From the NCBI GenBank assembly GCA_965246745.1, contig OZ251980.1:1612001-1676000 (forward strand): a stretch of DNA of 64,000 bases, read 5' to 3'. Shown in pieces: positions 24,092 to 32,393 of this stretch (position 1 is the first letter of the stretch; every line of letters begins with the position of its first letter). The notes below the pieces were generated by a model that saw only the letters and a list, made by a program, of their open reading frames with translations, was not told the origin of the DNA and ran no database searches. Position numbers and translations under genes: made by a program. This stretch comes from JANXMY01 sp965246745. GTDB taxonomy: Bacteria; Armatimonadota; Armatimonadia; Armatimonadales; Capsulimonadaceae.

Positions 24092-25774
24092 ATGGTACGC
24101 CGACCACTTGCGTTCGCCGCATTCATGCTTCTGGGACTCTTAAGCAGCCTGTCCCCTGCGTTCGCGCAGGCCGGCTGGAAAACCGAGGTCGTCGGCAAAA
24201 CCGTCGTGATGACGCCGACGGATTTGGCTGCCGGAGACGTTTATCAAATCACAATCTTTCCGCGCGTTCCCATGAAGGGGGCGCTGATCACGGATTTTCT
24301 GGATGACTACGCCAGACGGGAGGACACCGCACTCGGCAAGCCTGCCGCCGCGCAGCCTCCGGCCACGGCGAAAAGCCACATTGTGGCGACTGCGGCTCAT
24401 CTGTTCAAAGCCGCGCTGGGGCAGCCCCAAGTCGCCGTTTATTTTGCCCTGGCGGCAGATGCCCAGAATGCACGGGTCGTCCGCATCTTCTGTTCGCGGG
24501 CCGCGCTGCTGGCGCAGTACCAAGCCCAGGAAAACGCCGTGATACGGGAAATGCGCCGCCAGGAAGACGCGGCGGCGAAAACCGACGGGCGCGGGGTTAA
24601 AACTGAGGCGTTGCCGCCGACGCCGCAGGGCATGACGCCGGGCGGGAAGCTGGTGCCGGGCATCTACATCGGCAATGCCGTCCGCAGCGACAACGGCGAG
24701 ATCGCCACCCGCTTCCGCTTGTATCTGTACGCTTCCGGCGAGTGCCAAGTCTGCAATGAGAAAGGCGAGGAATACCGCTTCGGGCCGGACACCTTCACTT
24801 ACGACCCGATTACCGGCAAACTGGACATCAGCCAGACCATGGACATCTACAACAGCGTCCTCGGGTGGAAGGATGCTTTCTCCCTGTATGGGCGCGATGC
24901 GGGCGGCAAGCCCTACCTTTACGCCCGCTCCGATCGCGGCTTTGAGTATGTCACGGCCACCCTGCGCTACGCCGGGCCGCCGGACAAGCCTTCGCCCAAG
25001 CAGCTCGAAGCGCAGAAAGCGGCAGCGGAAGCGGAAGCCAAACGCTACAAGTATGTCACGGCTCCGGGCAAAGGCATTCCCGACAGCCAGATCGCGGGCG
25101 TTTTGATTCACGTCGCGATGGAGTTCAGCGGCACGGCGGCCAATGCCGTGGCCCAGCCGTATCTGCTGCTTCGTGACGGCACCATCCATGATGGCCTGCC
25201 GGTCGCGCCGGATGAGATGGACGCGGCGCTGTCGCGGCGGCGGGAACCGGAAAAATGGGGCCGGTGGCGGCGGCAGGGCGGGAAGATCGCCGCCGCCTGG
25301 CCGGATGCGCCAAACAAGTTCAGCGTTCTGACGGGCGACATGGCGGTGCCGGGCCGCGCCGGGGAGCGACTGCTAGGACGGTTCGGCACGGGGTCCACCA
25401 GCGGGTCCACGGTGTTCGGCGGCTCGTACCGCTTGTGGGGCGTGACATTTACGCCGGACGGCCGGTTCGTCAAAGACAATCGGGGCGGATCGAGCAGCGG
25501 CAGCCTCGGCACGACAATGAACGATTTCAGCGTCAACTCGACTTACGATGACGATGGCTCGGTGACCTCGTTTTCGTCGCCCGGCGCGGTCGGCTACGCG
25601 AAAAACAAAAAGCGTGGGAGCAGCCGGGCGGGGACCTACGCGGTCAGCGGCTACACGCTGACGCTGCGCTACGATAATGGAAAAACGGCCCGGCTGCCGT
25701 TCTTTTTTGAGGATGCCAAGCGCGACCAGGTCTACTTTGAAGGCGCACTGCTGGCGCACGACGACGGAAAGTAA
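24092..25774 (+). CDS. Secreted paralogue F (long form)
   Basis: 560 residues with signal peptide MVRRPLAFAAFMLLGLLSSL and cleavage after AFAQ. Domain 1 is the GWKTEVVGKTVVMTPTDLAA type, domain 2 starts GGKLVPGIYIGNAV, and domain 3 holds LSRRREPEKWGRWRRQGG, WGVTFTPDGRF and the NDFSVNSTYDDDGSVTSF block shared almost base-for-base with D. AAGGGG precedes the ATG. It is the last copy of the array and is followed 11 nt later by the ACT-domain gene, which may be co-transcribed. Confidence 0.8.
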   Translation: MVRRPLAFAAFMLLGLLSSLSPAFAQAGWKTEVVGKTVVMTPTDLAAGDVYQITIFPRVPMKGALITDFLDDYARREDTALGKPAAAQPPATAKSHIVATAAHLFKAALGQPQVAVYFALAADAQNARVVRIFCSRAALLAQYQAQENAVIREMRRQEDAAAKTDGRGVKTEALPPTPQGMTPGGKLVPGIYIGNAVRSDNGEIATRFRLYLYASGECQVCNEKGEEYRFGPDTFTYDPITGKLDISQTMDIYNSVLGWKDAFSLYGRDAGGKPYLYARSDRGFEYVTATLRYAGPPDKPSPKQLEAQKAAAEAEAKRYKYVTAPGKGIPDSQIAGVLIHVAMEFSGTAANAVAQPYLLLRDGTIHDGLPVAPDEMDAALSRRREPEKWGRWRRQGGKIAAAWPDAPNKFSVLTGDMAVPGRAGERLLGRFGTGSTSGSTVFGGSYRLWGVTFTPDGRFVKDNRGGSSSGSLGTTMNDFSVNSTYDDDGSVTSFSSPGAVGYAKNKKRGSSRAGTYAVSGYTLTLRYDNGKTARLPFFFEDAKRDQVYFEGALLAHDDGK

Positions 25775-25785
25775 AAGGCTCAGAA

Positions 25786-26253
25786 CTGGACAAATGGATT
25801 TTCTCGCTGACGCTGCGAAACAGCGCGGGGGTGCTGTCGTCGCTGACGGCGCTGTTTGCCGACCGAGGCGTCTCGATTGAGAGCCTCACGGCGCATGGGG
25901 GCGGCGGGGCGGGAGCGCCCGGCACGGCGGTGCTGACGTTTGCAGCGTCGGAGTCGCGCAAAACGCATCTGGCCCGGCTGCTCGGCCGGCTGGCGTCGGT
26001 GATCACGCTGGCCGAGTATCGGTACGACGATGCCGCGCATGCCCGCAAGTCCACGCTGGTGCGGGCGGCGCTGACCCCGGAAGTTCTGCGGGCGCGGCTG
26101 CCGCCGGAGATTTTGTGCGACACGGTGGCCGAAGACGCCGGCTCCACGCTGGCGCTGCTGGTCGGCCCGCCGGCGGCGCTCGACGCCGCCCTAGCCGTCC
26201 TCGGCGGCGCAGCGGCGCTGGAAGAGCGCGACTCAACGGTGCTGGTGGTTTAA
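25786..26253 (+). CDS. ACT-domain protein, probable CTG start
   Basis: The 155-residue product starts (M/L)DKWIFSLTLRNSAGVLSSL, the first strand and helix of an ACT domain like that of acetolactate synthase small subunits. This segment precedes the first ATG/GTG/TTG-type start (GTG at 25831), which would cut the first strand off. The frame is open back only to a TGA at 25738-25740 and contains no ATG, GTG or TTG in that stretch. CTG at 25786 is preceded by AAAAGG at a normal distance and gives the MDKW-type family N-terminus. A second ACT-like half ends in VLVV. The final codons lie in a 16-bp tandem duplication. It is likely a ligand-binding regulator of amino-acid metabolism. Confidence 0.7.
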   Translation: MDKWIFSLTLRNSAGVLSSLTALFADRGVSIESLTAHGGGGAGAPGTAVLTFAASESRKTHLARLLGRLASVITLAEYRYDDAAHARKSTLVRAALTPEVLRARLPPEILCDTVAEDAGSTLALLVGPPAALDAALAVLGGAAALEERDSTVLVV

Positions 26254-26271
26254 GATGCTGGTGGTTTAAGA
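26240..26271 (+). repeat. 16-bp perfect tandem duplication over two convergent stop codons
   Basis: TGCTGGTGGTTTAAGA occurs at 26240-26255 and again at 26256-26271. The first copy contains the ACT gene stop and the second the stop of the convergent response-regulator gene. Confidence 0.95.
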
Positions 26272-29200
26272 TGCTTCGGGCAGGCGCTTGACGAGCACGA
26301 CGCAGAGGCCGCCGGGGGCGGGGCGGAACTCGACCGCATCGGCCAGCTCCTGCATCAGCGGCAGGCCGCGCCCGCCCGGCGCTTCCGGGGGCGGCATCGG
26401 GGACGGGAAATGGTCCGCCGGCAGGCCGACGCCGCTGTCGGTGACTTCCACATGCAGCGCCCCGTCGGCGGTGCGCCGCCCCAGCACATGAAACTGGCCG
26501 TCGGGACCGCCCGGCGAGCCGTGCCGGACGGCGTTGGTGACGGCTTCCGTGACGGCGGTTTGGAAATCTTCGGTGTCGGCGCGGGGGAACCCCAAAGTCG
26601 CCATCCAGTGCCCCAGGGCCTGCCGCACTTCGCCGACATAATCCGCGCGGCTCGGAAACTGAAATTGAAACAAATCGTCGTCGCCGTTTTGCCAGAACAG
26701 CGCCGGAAGTGTGCCGGCTTCCGCCGTCAGCGCCTCTTCCGGCGTCTCCGCTGTGCGCCGGACGACCAGCAGCGCCATGTCGTCCTGGGGCCGGCCCGCC
26801 GTCCACTCCATCGCCGCCTGCTGCAAATACGCGGCCAGCGCCCCCGGCCCGGCTTCCGCAGGCGCAGCTTCCACCAGTTTTTGCACGCCGCCGATGTCCA
26901 GCAGAACACGGTCGGGGCTTCGCGCTTCGGTCAGGCCGTCGGTGTACAGCACCAGCGAGTCGCCGGGCGCAAGCGTCGCCGCTTCCTGCGCGTAGGAATG
27001 CTCGGCCAGGCCGAGGATCGGGCCGTTGGCATCCAGAAATTCGCTGCCGCCGCCGGCCCGCTTGATCAGCAGGGACTCATGCCCGGCGCTGGTCCAGGAC
27101 AAGCGGCCCGTCGCCGGCTCGAACACGGCATAAAACAGGGTCACAAAATGGTCGCCCAGCCCCGCCAGCTCGCTGCACAGCATCCGGTTGAGGCGCGAAA
27201 CGACCAGGCCCGGCGCACCGGCTTCGGTCGCAAACGCCCGCAGCGAATACTTTACGGTGGCGGTCTGCACCGCCGCGCTCAGGCCCTTGCCGGACACATC
27301 GGCGATCACCAAAGCCACCCGGCCGTCGGGCAGGGCGAACGCATCATAATAATCGCCGCCGACCTGCGCTTCTTCGAGGCCCGCCCGGTAGTTCGCGGCC
27401 AGCGTCAGGCCCGGCAGCTCGTCGGGAATGTCCGTCAGAAACGCCGACGACAGCATGTCGGCGACCCGGTGCTCGCGGGCATACAAGCGGGCGTTCTCTA
27501 AAGCCAGCGCCAAAATATCGGCGACGGCGGAAACAAACGCCGCTTCGTCGCGGCTCCACAGCCGGGCCGACTCGCCCAGATGCTCGGCCAGCAGCACCCC
27601 GGCAAGCTGCCCGCGCCCGAGCACCGGCGAGCCGACCCACGCCGGGCCGGGGCCGGAAACCACAGCCGTATGCCCGGCGCTCCAGCCTTCTACCACTTCC
27701 GCCGGCCAGTCGGCCAGCGCCGAGCGTCCGGCGGCGGGGCCGATCCCCGGCGCGGCAAACTGCTCGGGGGCGGCTTCCATCACGTCCCGCGCCCCATCGA
27801 AGCGCAGAAAGCGGCACCGGCTGACCCCCAGCGCCCGCCCGGCCTGGGCGGTGACGGTTCGGAGTATCTCGCCGCTGTCGAGCGAGACGCGCAGGGCGCT
27901 GCCGATCTGGTTGAGCATCGCTTCGCGCTCGGCCCGCCCCCGGATTTCCTCAAACAAGCGCACATTTTCCAGCCCCGCCGCCACCCGCCGCCCCAGCTCC
28001 ACAGTCAGCGCCAGGTACTGCTCGTCGTAAACCCGGCGGCTGCCGGTCGAAGCCAGCGACAGCGCTCCGACGACCTGCCCGCGCACAATCAGCGGGACAC
28101 ACAGGTACGAGCGTGCGCCGAGGGCCAGCAGCCGCTCACGCAGGGCATCGTTCTGCACCGCGCCCTGCCGCACTTCCTCGGTGATTTCCGACAAAAGCTG
28201 CGGCCTGCCGGTCCGCAGCACATACCCGAGGCCGTACTCGGCATCCGGGCTGAGCGCGGCCGGGGGCGGAAGCGGCGTCTGCCGCCCCCCACCGGGCGTG
28301 TTTTCGGCCAAAATCAAGGGACGGACGATGCCGTCGCCGTCGAGCGCATGGACCGCGCACCAGTCGGCCAGATCGGGCACGATAAACTCGGCGACCGTTT
28401 CCAGGGTCGTCTGGGCATCCAGCGACGCCGACAAGCGCGAGCCGGCTTCGGCCAGCAGGGCCGCCCGCGCTTCGGCCTGCTTGGCCTGCGTGATGTCCCG
28501 AATGGTGACAATCGCGAGAATCGCTTCGCCGGTCGCCCGCCGCACAGGGCCGCCGCTGTAGCTGCCGATCCAGGTGTGCCCACCCGGCAGATGCCGCACG
28601 AGCACTTCATAATGCTGAAACGTTTCGCCGCGCAGCGCCCGTGACAGCGGCCAGTCTGCCAGCGCCAGCGGCTCGCCTTCCAGCGACAGCACTTCAAAGG
28701 CCCGCGCGTGGCCGGCCAGCGGCTGCCGGGCGTCTTCGAGCGCGGCGTAGCCGTGCATCGCCAGCGCCGCCGGGTTCATCGTCAGGATATTGCCTTGCAG
28801 GTCGCTGACCACCAAGCCGTCGGTCATGCTGGACAAAATCGCTTCGGTGCGGCCCTGCTCGGCGGACAGCGACAGCAGCAGCCGCTCGCGCTCGGTCTCG
28901 GCTTCTTCCGCTTCGGCCCGCAGCGCCCGCAGGCGCTCCAAATGGCGCAGGCTCTGCCCGAGCAGGTCGGCAGACAAGCGGGCTTTCGCCAGGTAATCGG
29001 CGGCTCCGGCCTTCATCAGCTCCGCCGCCGTTTGGTCGTCGCCGTATCCCGTCAGCACAATAAACGGCGCAGCGATGCCGCGCCGCTTCGCTTCGGTCAA
29101 AATCGTCAGGCCGTCGGCATCGGGAAGCTGAAAATCCAAAAGCACGGCGTCAAACGGCTCACGCTCCAGGCAGGCCAGCGCTTCCGCGCCGCCGGCGGCT

Positions 29201-29304
29201 TCGGCGATTTCTCCGGCCAGGCCGGTCGCGGCCAGCGCCCGCCGGGCGGCCTGCCGGTCCAGGCTGTCGTCATCCACAATCAGTATTCGCAAGGGGTTGG
29301 GCAT
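26266..29304 (-). CDS. Multidomain response regulator with PAS, GAF, PP2C (SpoIIE) and HATPase domains
   Basis: This 1012-residue cytoplasmic signalling protein has, in order: a receiver domain (1-120, phospho-acceptor Asp57 in VLLDFQLPD); a PAS domain (about 145-275, ending in VTIRDITQAKQAE); two GAF domains (about 285-450 and 460-620); a SpoIIE/RsbU-type PP2C phosphatase domain (about 640-850, VGGDYYDAFALPDG and VIADVSGKGLSAA); and a C-terminal RsbW-like HATPase (about 880-1010, EAVTNAVRHGSPGG and GRGLPLMQ). Such proteins usually tune anti-sigma factor/antagonist switches, integrating phosphorylation with small-ligand sensing. It lies directly downstream of a kinase and a single-domain response regulator on the same strand, so the three probably form one pathway. 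Confidence 0.93.
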   Translation of the reverse strand: MPNPLRILIVDDDSLDRQAARRALAATGLAGEIAEAAGGAEALACLEREPFDAVLLDFQLPDADGLTILTEAKRRGIAAPFIVLTGYGDDQTAAELMKAGAADYLAKARLSADLLGQSLRHLERLRALRAEAEEAETERERLLLSLSAEQGRTEAILSSMTDGLVVSDLQGNILTMNPAALAMHGYAALEDARQPLAGHARAFEVLSLEGEPLALADWPLSRALRGETFQHYEVLVRHLPGGHTWIGSYSGGPVRRATGEAILAIVTIRDITQAKQAEARAALLAEAGSRLSASLDAQTTLETVAEFIVPDLADWCAVHALDGDGIVRPLILAENTPGGGRQTPLPPPAALSPDAEYGLGYVLRTGRPQLLSEITEEVRQGAVQNDALRERLLALGARSYLCVPLIVRGQVVGALSLASTGSRRVYDEQYLALTVELGRRVAAGLENVRLFEEIRGRAEREAMLNQIGSALRVSLDSGEILRTVTAQAGRALGVSRCRFLRFDGARDVMEAAPEQFAAPGIGPAAGRSALADWPAEVVEGWSAGHTAVVSGPGPAWVGSPVLGRGQLAGVLLAEHLGESARLWSRDEAAFVSAVADILALALENARLYAREHRVADMLSSAFLTDIPDELPGLTLAANYRAGLEEAQVGGDYYDAFALPDGRVALVIADVSGKGLSAAVQTATVKYSLRAFATEAGAPGLVVSRLNRMLCSELAGLGDHFVTLFYAVFEPATGRLSWTSAGHESLLIKRAGGGSEFLDANGPILGLAEHSYAQEAATLAPGDSLVLYTDGLTEARSPDRVLLDIGGVQKLVEAAPAEAGPGALAAYLQQAAMEWTAGRPQDDMALLVVRRTAETPEEALTAEAGTLPALFWQNGDDDLFQFQFPSRADYVGEVRQALGHWMATLGFPRADTEDFQTAVTEAVTNAVRHGSPGGPDGQFHVLGRRTADGALHVEVTDSGVGLPADHFPSPMPPPEAPGGRGLPLMQELADAVEFRPAPGGLCVVLVKRLPEAS

Positions 29305-29316
29305 AAGGAAATTCAG

Positions 29317-29751
29317 TTACAGGGGCACTTCGCTGAGGGTCCAATAGTTGTTGAGGGTCGCCATCGTCTCCACAAACGAGGCGAGCGTCACAGGCTTAAG
29401 TATGTAGCCCGCGACGCTGAGCTGATACGCTTCCACTTTGTCCCGGTCTTCGTCGGAGGTGGTCAGCACAATCACGGGGATCAGCGCCAGCGCGGGGTCG
29501 GCCCGCAGCTCGCGCAGGAATTCAATGCCGTTCATTTTGGGCATGTTGAGGTCCAGCAAAATCAGCCGCCGCTGCGCCGGGATTTTCGGCGGCTCGCCGC
29601 CGGCCCCGCGCAGCAGGTCAAGCGCGTCCAGCCCGTTTTCGGCCACAAACAGCGGATTGGTGATGTTGTTCTTTTTGAACGCCCGCTGGACATTCATCAC
29701 GTCCAGCGCATCGTCTTCCACCAGCAGAATGTTCAGCATTCGTCCCGCCAT
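29317..29751 (-). CDS. Single-domain response regulator (Rcp1-like)
   Basis: 144 residues, essentially one receiver domain. It has the acidic pair VEDD (residues 11-14), phospho-acceptor Asp67 in LILLDLNMPKMNG, Thr/Ser in VLTTSDED and the conserved Lys in YILKPV. It resembles Rcp1-type partners of phytochrome kinases. Its ATG overlaps the kinase stop in a TAATG arrangement with GGGAGAAAG upstream, so kinase and regulator are translationally coupled. No output domain is present, so it passes phosphate on or acts by protein contact, possibly with the large phosphatase protein encoded 12 nt downstream. Confidence 0.93.
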   Translation of the reverse strand: MAGRMLNILLVEDDALDVMNVQRAFKKNNITNPLFVAENGLDALDLLRGAGGEPPKIPAQRRLILLDLNMPKMNGIEFLRELRADPALALIPVIVLTTSDEDRDKVEAYQLSVAGYILKPVTLASFVETMATLNNYWTLSEVPL

Positions 29752-30764
29752 TATCTTTCTCCCAGATCGCTTGCCGAGGAGTTCGGCCAGGTGAAGTGGA
29801 ACGCCGCGCCCTTGCCGGCGTCCGATTCGACCGAAACCGTGCCGCCCTGACCTTCGACAATCTTTTTGACCAGCGCCAGCCCGACCCCGGTGTTTTCCAC
29901 TTTGTCCCGCGCTTCCAGCGTTTGAAAGATGACCCAGATGCGCTCCTGGAACTTCGGCGCGATCCCCGGCCCGTCGTCGCGCACCGAAAACTCGACCCAC
30001 TTTCCCGTAACCCGCGCCCCGACATGAATGGTTCCACTGGGCTTGTCGTGGTGCTTGATCGCGTTGGACAGTAAGTTCTGAAAGACTTGAAAGAGCCGCA
30101 GGCGCGGCGTGTGCAGGGTCGGCAGATCGGGGTCCACCGAGATCGCCATGCGGGTCGGCGGGCTGAGAAAGTCAATCACTTCGGTTAAAAGCGCCCGGAC
30201 ATCCACAGTTTCGGCGACGGCTTCCATCCGGTCGGCCCGTGAATACTGCAAAATCGCGTCAATCATCGCTTCCATGCGGTGTACGCGGCCTCGCAAAAGG
30301 TCAAACTGCCCGGCGACCTCGGGAGTGATCGCGCCGTCCAAGTCTTCTTCAATCCAGCGCGACAGGTTGGCGATGCCCCGCAGCGGCGCTTTGAGGTCGT
30401 GCGACGTGACATACGCAAATTGGTCCAGCTCGGCATTGCGCCGCGCCAGGGCCTCTTCGGCGGCTTTGCGGGCGGTGACTTCTTCGGAGATGGCGACCGC
30501 CTGCACCGGCCCGTCGCCGGGAAAGCGCGTGACCCGGAGATTGTACCAGCGCTCGCCCGGCGCTTTGTATTCCAGCAGAAACAGCGGGATTTCGCCGGCC
30601 AGCACGGCCCGGATGCCCTCAGCGGCAGCGTCCGCCGACGGGCCGGCTTGGAGAAACTCGCGCCAGGCCGCGCTGCCGGCGACCACCGCGCCGTTTTTGT
30701 CCAAAATGGCGACCTGCGCCGGCAGATTAGTCGGCGAGGCGGACGGTGTTTGGGTTTCGTTCAT
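29751..30764 (-). CDS. PAS-domain sensor histidine kinase
   Basis: This 337-residue soluble kinase has an N-terminal PAS-like domain (about 15-100), a HisKA dimerisation helix with phospho-acceptor His122 in YVTSHDLKAPLRGI, and a HATPase_c domain with N-box NLLSNAIKH, G1 DDGPGIAP and G2 GVGLALVKKIVE. There is no transmembrane segment, so the signal is cytoplasmic. It resembles bacteriophytochrome-type kinases without the chromophore module. The start is followed closely by its own near-duplicate sequence (30760-30784), and a REP-like palindrome lies upstream. Confidence 0.93.
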   Translation of the reverse strand: MNETQTPSASPTNLPAQVAILDKNGAVVAGSAAWREFLQAGPSADAAAEGIRAVLAGEIPLFLLEYKAPGERWYNLRVTRFPGDGPVQAVAISEEVTARKAAEEALARRNAELDQFAYVTSHDLKAPLRGIANLSRWIEEDLDGAITPEVAGQFDLLRGRVHRMEAMIDAILQYSRADRMEAVAETVDVRALLTEVIDFLSPPTRMAISVDPDLPTLHTPRLRLFQVFQNLLSNAIKHHDKPSGTIHVGARVTGKWVEFSVRDDGPGIAPKFQERIWVIFQTLEARDKVENTGVGLALVKKIVEGQGGTVSVESDAGKGAAFHFTWPNSSASDLGER

Positions 30765-30788
30765 GGATTCAGTTCATGGATCAGCAAG

Positions 30789-30963
30789 ATACCATGTGCT
30801 GAAGCACACGGCTATTGGGCACAGACGCCGGGAAGCACCGCTTCTGCACTGGCAGACCTGGAAGGCGCGGGGCTAAGACATCGAACGCAGTCCGTTCCGA
30901 GTGCGCCGACCTCGTAGTTCGCGGCGTCTGCGCCCAATAGCCGTGTGCTTCAGCGCATGGTAT
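30789..30963. repeat. REP/BIME-like palindromic element, copy 1
   Basis: Two 42-bp arms (30789-30830 and 30922-30963) are inverted repeats with two mismatches. Each end contains its own small hairpin (GTGCTGAAGCAC core followed by ACGGCTA). The 175-bp element fills the gap between the kinase and transaminase genes. A second element with the same CCATGTG...ACGGCTA ends lies at 35531-35729. The layout is typical of REP pairs moved by RAYT transposases; no RAYT gene is in the window. Confidence 0.8.
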
Positions 30964-30972
30964 TCGGCCCTC

Positions 30973-32343
30973 CTAAATCTCTCCCAGACACACGCCGAGC
31001 AGGTCCAAAAAGCGGTCCACTTCGGCGGGCGTGACGCTGAGATTGGGCCGGGTGCGGATGCTGTCCGCGCCTGCCCCGAGCAGCAAAAGGTCGTGCCGCT
31101 GCAAGGCGATCTCGGACAGCCGGCCGCGCATCTCCGGCGACGACAGCGTGAAGCCTTGATACAGGCCCATGCCGCGCACGTTGCGGATTAAGCCCGGAAA
31201 GCGCCTCTGCAAGTCCCGCAGGCCGCCGGCGAGGCGTGTGCCGTTCGCAGCGGCAGCGTCCACTAAGTTTTCGTCCTCGACCACCCGCCATTCTTGGCAA
31301 AAGCGGACCATGTCGGCCAGCCCGCCGCCCCAAGTGCTGTCAAGCACCCCGACATCGGCCAGCGGCTCGCGCATGAACAGCGCCCCGACCGCGAACTTTT
31401 TGCCGACCGCCACGGCATGCGGGGCATACGACAGGTCGAATTGGTCAATCGCAAACAGTGTTCCGGTCGGCCCCGCCGAAGTCTGCACTTCGTCCACGCC
31501 GAAGCCGACATCGTATTTGTGGCACAGCAGGGACAAGCCCCGGAACCATTCCGGCTGGGCGGTCCGCTGCCCGCCCGCGCCCTGGATCGGCTCCACCACG
31601 ATCCCGACAATCTCGTCGCCCATCTGGGACAGAATGCTTTCAATCAAATCCAGGCTTTGGCGAGTCCGGGTATCGTTTTCGGCCGGGGGCGCGTCGCTGT
31701 CCACCGCCGGAAACGGCACTTTGATGTTGCCCGACCCGGCGAGGCCGTGAAAGTCCTGGGTGGCGACCGGGTCCAAAGTCTGAGTCACTTGCAGGGCATA
31801 CACCGTGCGCCCGTGAAACGCCTGGTCGAAGTACAAAAAGCGGCGGGTGCCCGACCCGGCGTGCCCGCCGCGCTTTTGCCGCTTGGCATTGTGCCGGGAC
31901 AGCAGGTATTTCAGCATATTCTCGACCGCTTCGGCCCCGGAGTTGACCGCGTAGACTTCGCGGGTGTCCGACCCCAGCATGCTTTGGGGCGACAGTCGGT
32001 GCAGCAATCGGTAGTAGTCCAGGCACTCGGCGGTCAGAAAATCAGGGTTCGCGGCTTTGTTGTTTGCGGCCAGGGTCAGCGCTCTCAAATACTCCGGCTC
32101 GGACAAGCGCGGATGATTGTGCCCGATCAGCTTGGAGCCGTAGTAGCCCGCCCAGTCGAAAATCCGCTGCCCGTCCACGGTAGCAAGAAACATGCCGTCG
32201 CAGCCGGCCAAATCCACGGCGAACGGCCACGGGTGATAAATCACATATCGCTGCATCTCGGCGATCATGGCCCGGCTTCTCGGCCCCGGATAGCGCGGCT
32301 CACAAGTTTCAGCACAAGTTTCAGCAGCGGCAGTGTTTTCCAT
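30973..32343 (-). CDS. Class III aminotransferase, probable L-lysine 6-transaminase
   Basis: 456 residues, fold-type I PLP enzyme. The N-terminal YPGPRSRAMIAEMQRYVIYH and DWAGYYGSKLIGHNHP, then AVNSGAEAVENMLKYL, FHGRTVYALQVT, VEPIQGAGGQR and GVDEVQTSAGPTG are visible. The PLP lysine is in VGKKFAVGALF. The N-terminal block and WRVVED segment fit lysine epsilon-aminotransferase (LAT), which makes the semialdehyde that cyclises to piperideine-6-carboxylate. Other omega-transaminases cannot be excluded. TATAAT at 32355-32350 is followed by 6 nt and the ATG, so the transcript is probably leaderless. A 12-bp in-frame duplication gives AETCAETC near the N-terminus. Confidence 0.85.
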   Translation of the reverse strand: MENTAAAETCAETCEPRYPGPRSRAMIAEMQRYVIYHPWPFAVDLAGCDGMFLATVDGQRIFDWAGYYGSKLIGHNHPRLSEPEYLRALTLAANNKAANPDFLTAECLDYYRLLHRLSPQSMLGSDTREVYAVNSGAEAVENMLKYLLSRHNAKRQKRGGHAGSGTRRFLYFDQAFHGRTVYALQVTQTLDPVATQDFHGLAGSGNIKVPFPAVDSDAPPAENDTRTRQSLDLIESILSQMGDEIVGIVVEPIQGAGGQRTAQPEWFRGLSLLCHKYDVGFGVDEVQTSAGPTGTLFAIDQFDLSYAPHAVAVGKKFAVGALFMREPLADVGVLDSTWGGGLADMVRFCQEWRVVEDENLVDAAAANGTRLAGGLRDLQRRFPGLIRNVRGMGLYQGFTLSSPEMRGRLSEIALQRHDLLLLGAGADSIRTRPNLSVTPAEVDRFLDLLGVCLGEI

Positions 32344-32355
32344 GCGTGAATTATA
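32344..32355 (-). promoter_or_regulatory. Leaderless-type -10 element of the lysine transaminase
   Basis: On the minus strand TATAAT (32355-32350) is followed by exactly 6 nt and the ATG at 32343. This is the third example in the window of a -10 box at this spacing. Confidence 0.5.
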
Positions 32356-32393
32356 CCTCTAAACCGGCCGAACCTCTGCCGACAATAGCGAGT

